Assembly (NCBI GenBank): GCA_026396335.1
Contig: JAPLWZ010000110.1
Location: 1 to 15,971, forward strand
DNA: 15,971 nucleotides
Source: Microcaldota archaeon
GTDB taxonomy: Archaea; Micrarchaeota; Micrarchaeia; Anstonellales; Anstonellaceae
Direction of reading: 5' to 3'
The notes under the pieces are model-generated. The model was not told where the DNA came from, did no database searches, and saw only the letters and a list, made by a program, of their open reading frames with translations. The position numbers and the translations under genes were made by a program. Below, one piece after another: positions 14,206 to 15,971 of this stretch. Each line of letters opens with the position of its first letter. The first letter of the stretch is position 1.

Positions 14206-14982
14206 TCATTTCTTTTCCTTGCCATATGCAGCGAGCGCGTCAAGGTAGGCCTTGTCCCGGATGTATTTGTCGTTGATTTTCGCGATGGAGGGCTCCTTGG
14301 ACAGGAGTTCCAGCACATCACTCATGTGGAACACGCCGCCCCTGCCTTTCAGTTCGGAGTAAATCCTCCTGACAAGCTCCAGGTCTTCCTTCTCGTCGAC
14401 CGTCCACCTTAATGATGAGAGGTCGGTTTTATATTTGTGGTTGCCCAGCCTGAATTTGTCCGGGTTTTGCACCAGGTAGGTCCTGAACCATTCGGCAAGG
14501 AACGAGTCGTCGCGAGTAGCCTTCCAGAGCCTTTCAAGGCAGTCATACGAAAGTATTTCCACATCCAGCCCGTCAGGGTAGGAGGGCGGCTCGACATTGC
14601 TGTAAAAGTCAAACTTCCCTTTTTCAAAAGCGACGAGCATTTCATCCACGAGTGCGGGGTCCACAAGCGGACAGTCCGCGGTTATCCTTACCACTGCTCC
14701 GCAGCCGCTCTGGAGGGCAGCCTGGTAGCACCTGTCCACTATGTCATTCACGCTTCCTCGGTAGCACGGAATCCCTTCGGACTTTGCGAATTCCTCCACC
14801 TGCCCGTCAACTTTTTCAGTGGTGGTGGCGACAACAATTTTGCTGACCTTCTTGCTTGCCTTGAGCCGCATCGCTATCCAGTGCATCATAGGCTTGCCCT
14901 CAACATCTGCAAGCACTTTTTTCGGCAGGCGGGTCGAGCCCATCCTTGCCTGTATGATTGCCAGCACTCCTGTTTTTGCCAT
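14206..14982 (-). CDS. SpsF-type cytidylyltransferase, copy lacking the REHVTPY motif
   Basis: A 258-residue cytidylyltransferase of the SpsF/NeuA-like family, which activates an acidic or amino sugar with CTP. The nucleotide loop AIIQARMGSTRLPKKVL occupies 8-24, RITADCPLVDP (99-109) holds the metal-binding Asp, and YPDGLDVE (135-142) and RWTVDEKEDLELV (192-204) are typical. Where SpsF proteins usually read SEREHVTPYI, this copy has DDSFLAEWFRTYL (158-170), so that sugar-side element is replaced. Of two adjacent ATG codons, the second (14982) lies at the window's usual distance from GGAGGGA. It is 26 bases downstream of a second SpsF copy and overlaps the acetyltransferase ORF by ATGA. It could supply a CMP-sugar to the capsule-type transferase in the neighbouring block. 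The exact sugar is unknown. Confidence 0.86.
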   Translation of the reverse strand: MAKTGVLAIIQARMGSTRLPKKVLADVEGKPMMHWIAMRLKASKKVSKIVVATTTEKVDGQVEEFAKSEGIPCYRGSVNDIVDRCYQAALQSGCGAVVRITADCPLVDPALVDEMLVAFEKGKFDFYSNVEPPSYPDGLDVEILSYDCLERLWKATRDDSFLAEWFRTYLVQNPDKFRLGNHKYKTDLSSLRWTVDEKEDLELVRRIYSELKGRGGVFHMSDVLELLSKEPSIAKINDKYIRDKAYLDALAAYGKEKK

Positions 14983-15008
14983 CATAATCCCTCCTGAAAA
15001 TAATCATG

Positions 15009-15779
15009 TCATTTGATTCTGCGGTCTTCTTTCAGCGACTTGAAGTATCCCTCGTTCACCACGCTTTGGCGGTTTATGTCCCGCAGGCGTGGCTCGCGCT
15101 TCAAAAGCGCAATAACGTCCATGTATGAAAATTCCTCGCCCTTGCCATCTGCAGCCATGCGCCTGATTATTTCGCGCACGAACTCCAAATCCTCCTGCCT
15201 GTCCACACTGCATTGCACTCCATCAAGCGCGGGGTCGTTTTCCATGAACTCAACCTTGAACTTGCCGCTCTCGCGGATGTACGGCGTGACATGCTCGCGC
15301 TCTGATGCCATCTTCGCCTCAATCCATGCGCGCTCAAGCGCGGCAAAGGTGAATGCCTCCACGTCAAAACCGTCCATCCAGGGTTGACGGCTGTTTGAAA
15401 CATAATCCAATTTGCCTTTCACAAGCATTCCGACTGCCTTGTCAATGAGCGCGGGGTCCACAAGCGGCGAATCGCCGGTAATCCTCACCACAACATCTGC
15501 CTTGCCTGCGCCTGCTTTTTTCGCGGCATTGTAAAACCGGTCAAGCACATCTTCTGTGTTTCCGCGGAAGGATTCAATGCCTTCCTTCCTGGCAAAATCA
15601 GCAATGCCATCGTCGCTCTTGTCCGTGGTGGTGGCAAGAATCACCGAATCAACCGCTTTGCCCATGGCAGTCCTTTTTGCGACGTGCCAGATGAGTGGCT
15701 TGCCCCCTATTGGCAGGAGCGACTTGCCAGGCAGCCTGGTGGAGCCCATGCGCGCCTGTATGATTGCAATCGTTTTCAT
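15009..15779 (-). CDS. SpsF-type cytidylyltransferase, copy with altered TVD motif
   Basis: A 256-residue paralogue of the adjacent cytidylyltransferase. The loop AIIQARMGSTRLPGKSL is at 5-21, RITGDSPLVDP at 99-109, MDGFDVE at 135-141 and SEREHVTPYI at 159-168, all as in ordinary SpsF. The usual RWTVDEPEDL is changed to QCSVDRQEDL (189-198), with Trp and Glu lost. The two copies keep aligned numbering through residue 110, which suggests an old tandem duplication followed by divergence rather than recent copying. The upstream ribosome-binding site is poor (GAGGT about 11 bases away), but the ATG overlaps the previous stop as ATGA, so translation is probably coupled. It would add CMP to a sugar made by the flanking oxidoreductase and aminotransferase genes; two copies suggest two substrates or a heteromer. 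Confidence 0.86.
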   Translation of the reverse strand: MKTIAIIQARMGSTRLPGKSLLPIGGKPLIWHVAKRTAMGKAVDSVILATTTDKSDDGIADFARKEGIESFRGNTEDVLDRFYNAAKKAGAGKADVVVRITGDSPLVDPALIDKAVGMLVKGKLDYVSNSRQPWMDGFDVEAFTFAALERAWIEAKMASEREHVTPYIRESGKFKVEFMENDPALDGVQCSVDRQEDLEFVREIIRRMAADGKGEEFSYMDVIALLKREPRLRDINRQSVVNEGYFKSLKEDRRIK

Positions 15780-15971
15780 AAGCTGATGAACCTCTTGTTT
15801 TCAGACGATTCGAGCGCCTTTATTGCAAGCTGCAGGGCAAGCTTGCCTTCTGCAATGCCCGGCGAGGGCTTTGTGCCTGCCTTCAGGCAGGCAATGAACG
15901 ACTTGATCTCCTCGTTGTACATGTAATTGTTGTCCCACGGTACGTCAAGCAGGGTCTTTACAGTTATCTTG
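15776..15971 (-). CDS. Gfo/Idh/MocA-family oxidoreductase, C-terminal part (cut by window edge)
   Basis: The last 64 codons of an ORF that enters from the right edge. Its translated end includes NYMYNEEIKSFIACLKAG, then KPSPGIAEGKLALQLAIKALESSE and RFISL, the typical C-terminal helix pair of Gfo/Idh/MocA dehydrogenases (E-x-x-x-F-x-x-C-x-x-x-G, then G-x-x-AL-x-x-A-x-x-A-x-x-S). Its TGA overlaps the ATG of the following cytidylyltransferase gene (ATGA). It is a second oxidoreductase of this family in the same block, so two different keto sugars may be produced. The catalytic half lies outside the window, so activity cannot be judged. Confidence 0.75.
   Translation of the reverse strand, partial: KITVKTLLDVPWDNNYMYNEEIKSFIACLKAGTKPSPGIAEGKLALQLAIKALESSENKRFISL

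Noticed and set aside
14437..14997. 186-codon plus-strand ORF
   Set aside because: Entirely antisense to an SpsF gene with clear motifs.
1..15971. CRISPR array, tRNA, insertion sequence or integrase
   Set aside because: No regularly spaced repeats, cloverleaf, transposase or terminal inverted repeats were seen on reading either strand.

Overview
The window is a dense surface-glycan biosynthesis locus, probably from an archaeon. The archaeal reading rests on three things seen in the sequence. The ribosome-binding sites are GGTG-type, usually exactly 5 nt before the start codon. AT-rich TATA-like boxes sit at archaeal distance from starts, including a perfect palindrome TATTTAAATA between two divergent genes. 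No convincing bacterial -35/-10 pairs were seen. No lineage marker is present, so the phylum cannot be named, and a bacterial origin is not strictly excluded.

The genes form four alternating blocks. Block 1 (+, 173-4209) holds an RmlD-like sugar reductase, then a heptose module: GmhA isomerase, HldA-type kinase, HldC-type nucleotidyltransferase, and a GT9 heptosyltransferase-like gene that is internally deleted and frameshifted. Block 2 (-, 7249-4215) holds an FkbM methyltransferase, glucose-1-phosphate cytidylyltransferase (RfbF), CDP-glucose 4,6-dehydratase (RfbG) and an RmlC-like cupin. Block 3 (+, 7318-11282) holds two GT-B/capsule-type transferases and a class III (glutamate-1-semialdehyde aminomutase-like) aminotransferase. 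Block 4 (-, 15971-11288, running off the right edge) holds a partial Gfo/Idh/MocA oxidoreductase, two divergent SpsF-type cytidylyltransferases, a GNAT acetyltransferase, a second Gfo/Idh/MocA oxidoreductase and a DegT-family aminotransferase. Blocks 1/2 and 3/4 converge with only 5 bp between stop codons. Blocks 2 and 3 diverge from a single 68-bp region.

The enzymes suggest three activated-sugar supplies feeding one glycan: (i) an ADP-heptose-like donor made by GmhA, HldA and HldC; (ii) a CDP-6-deoxyhexose made by RfbF and RfbG, possibly finished by the RmlC-like and RmlD-like proteins; (iii) one or two CMP- or CDP-linked acylated amino sugars made by Gfo/Idh, aminotransferases, GNAT and SpsF. 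Two capsule-type transferases and an FkbM O-methyltransferase would assemble and decorate the product. The missing steps (GmhB, HldD, a NeuB/SpsE synthase, flippase or polymerase) are not in the window. No tRNA, rRNA, CRISPR, insertion sequence or gene-free stretch above 300 bases was seen.
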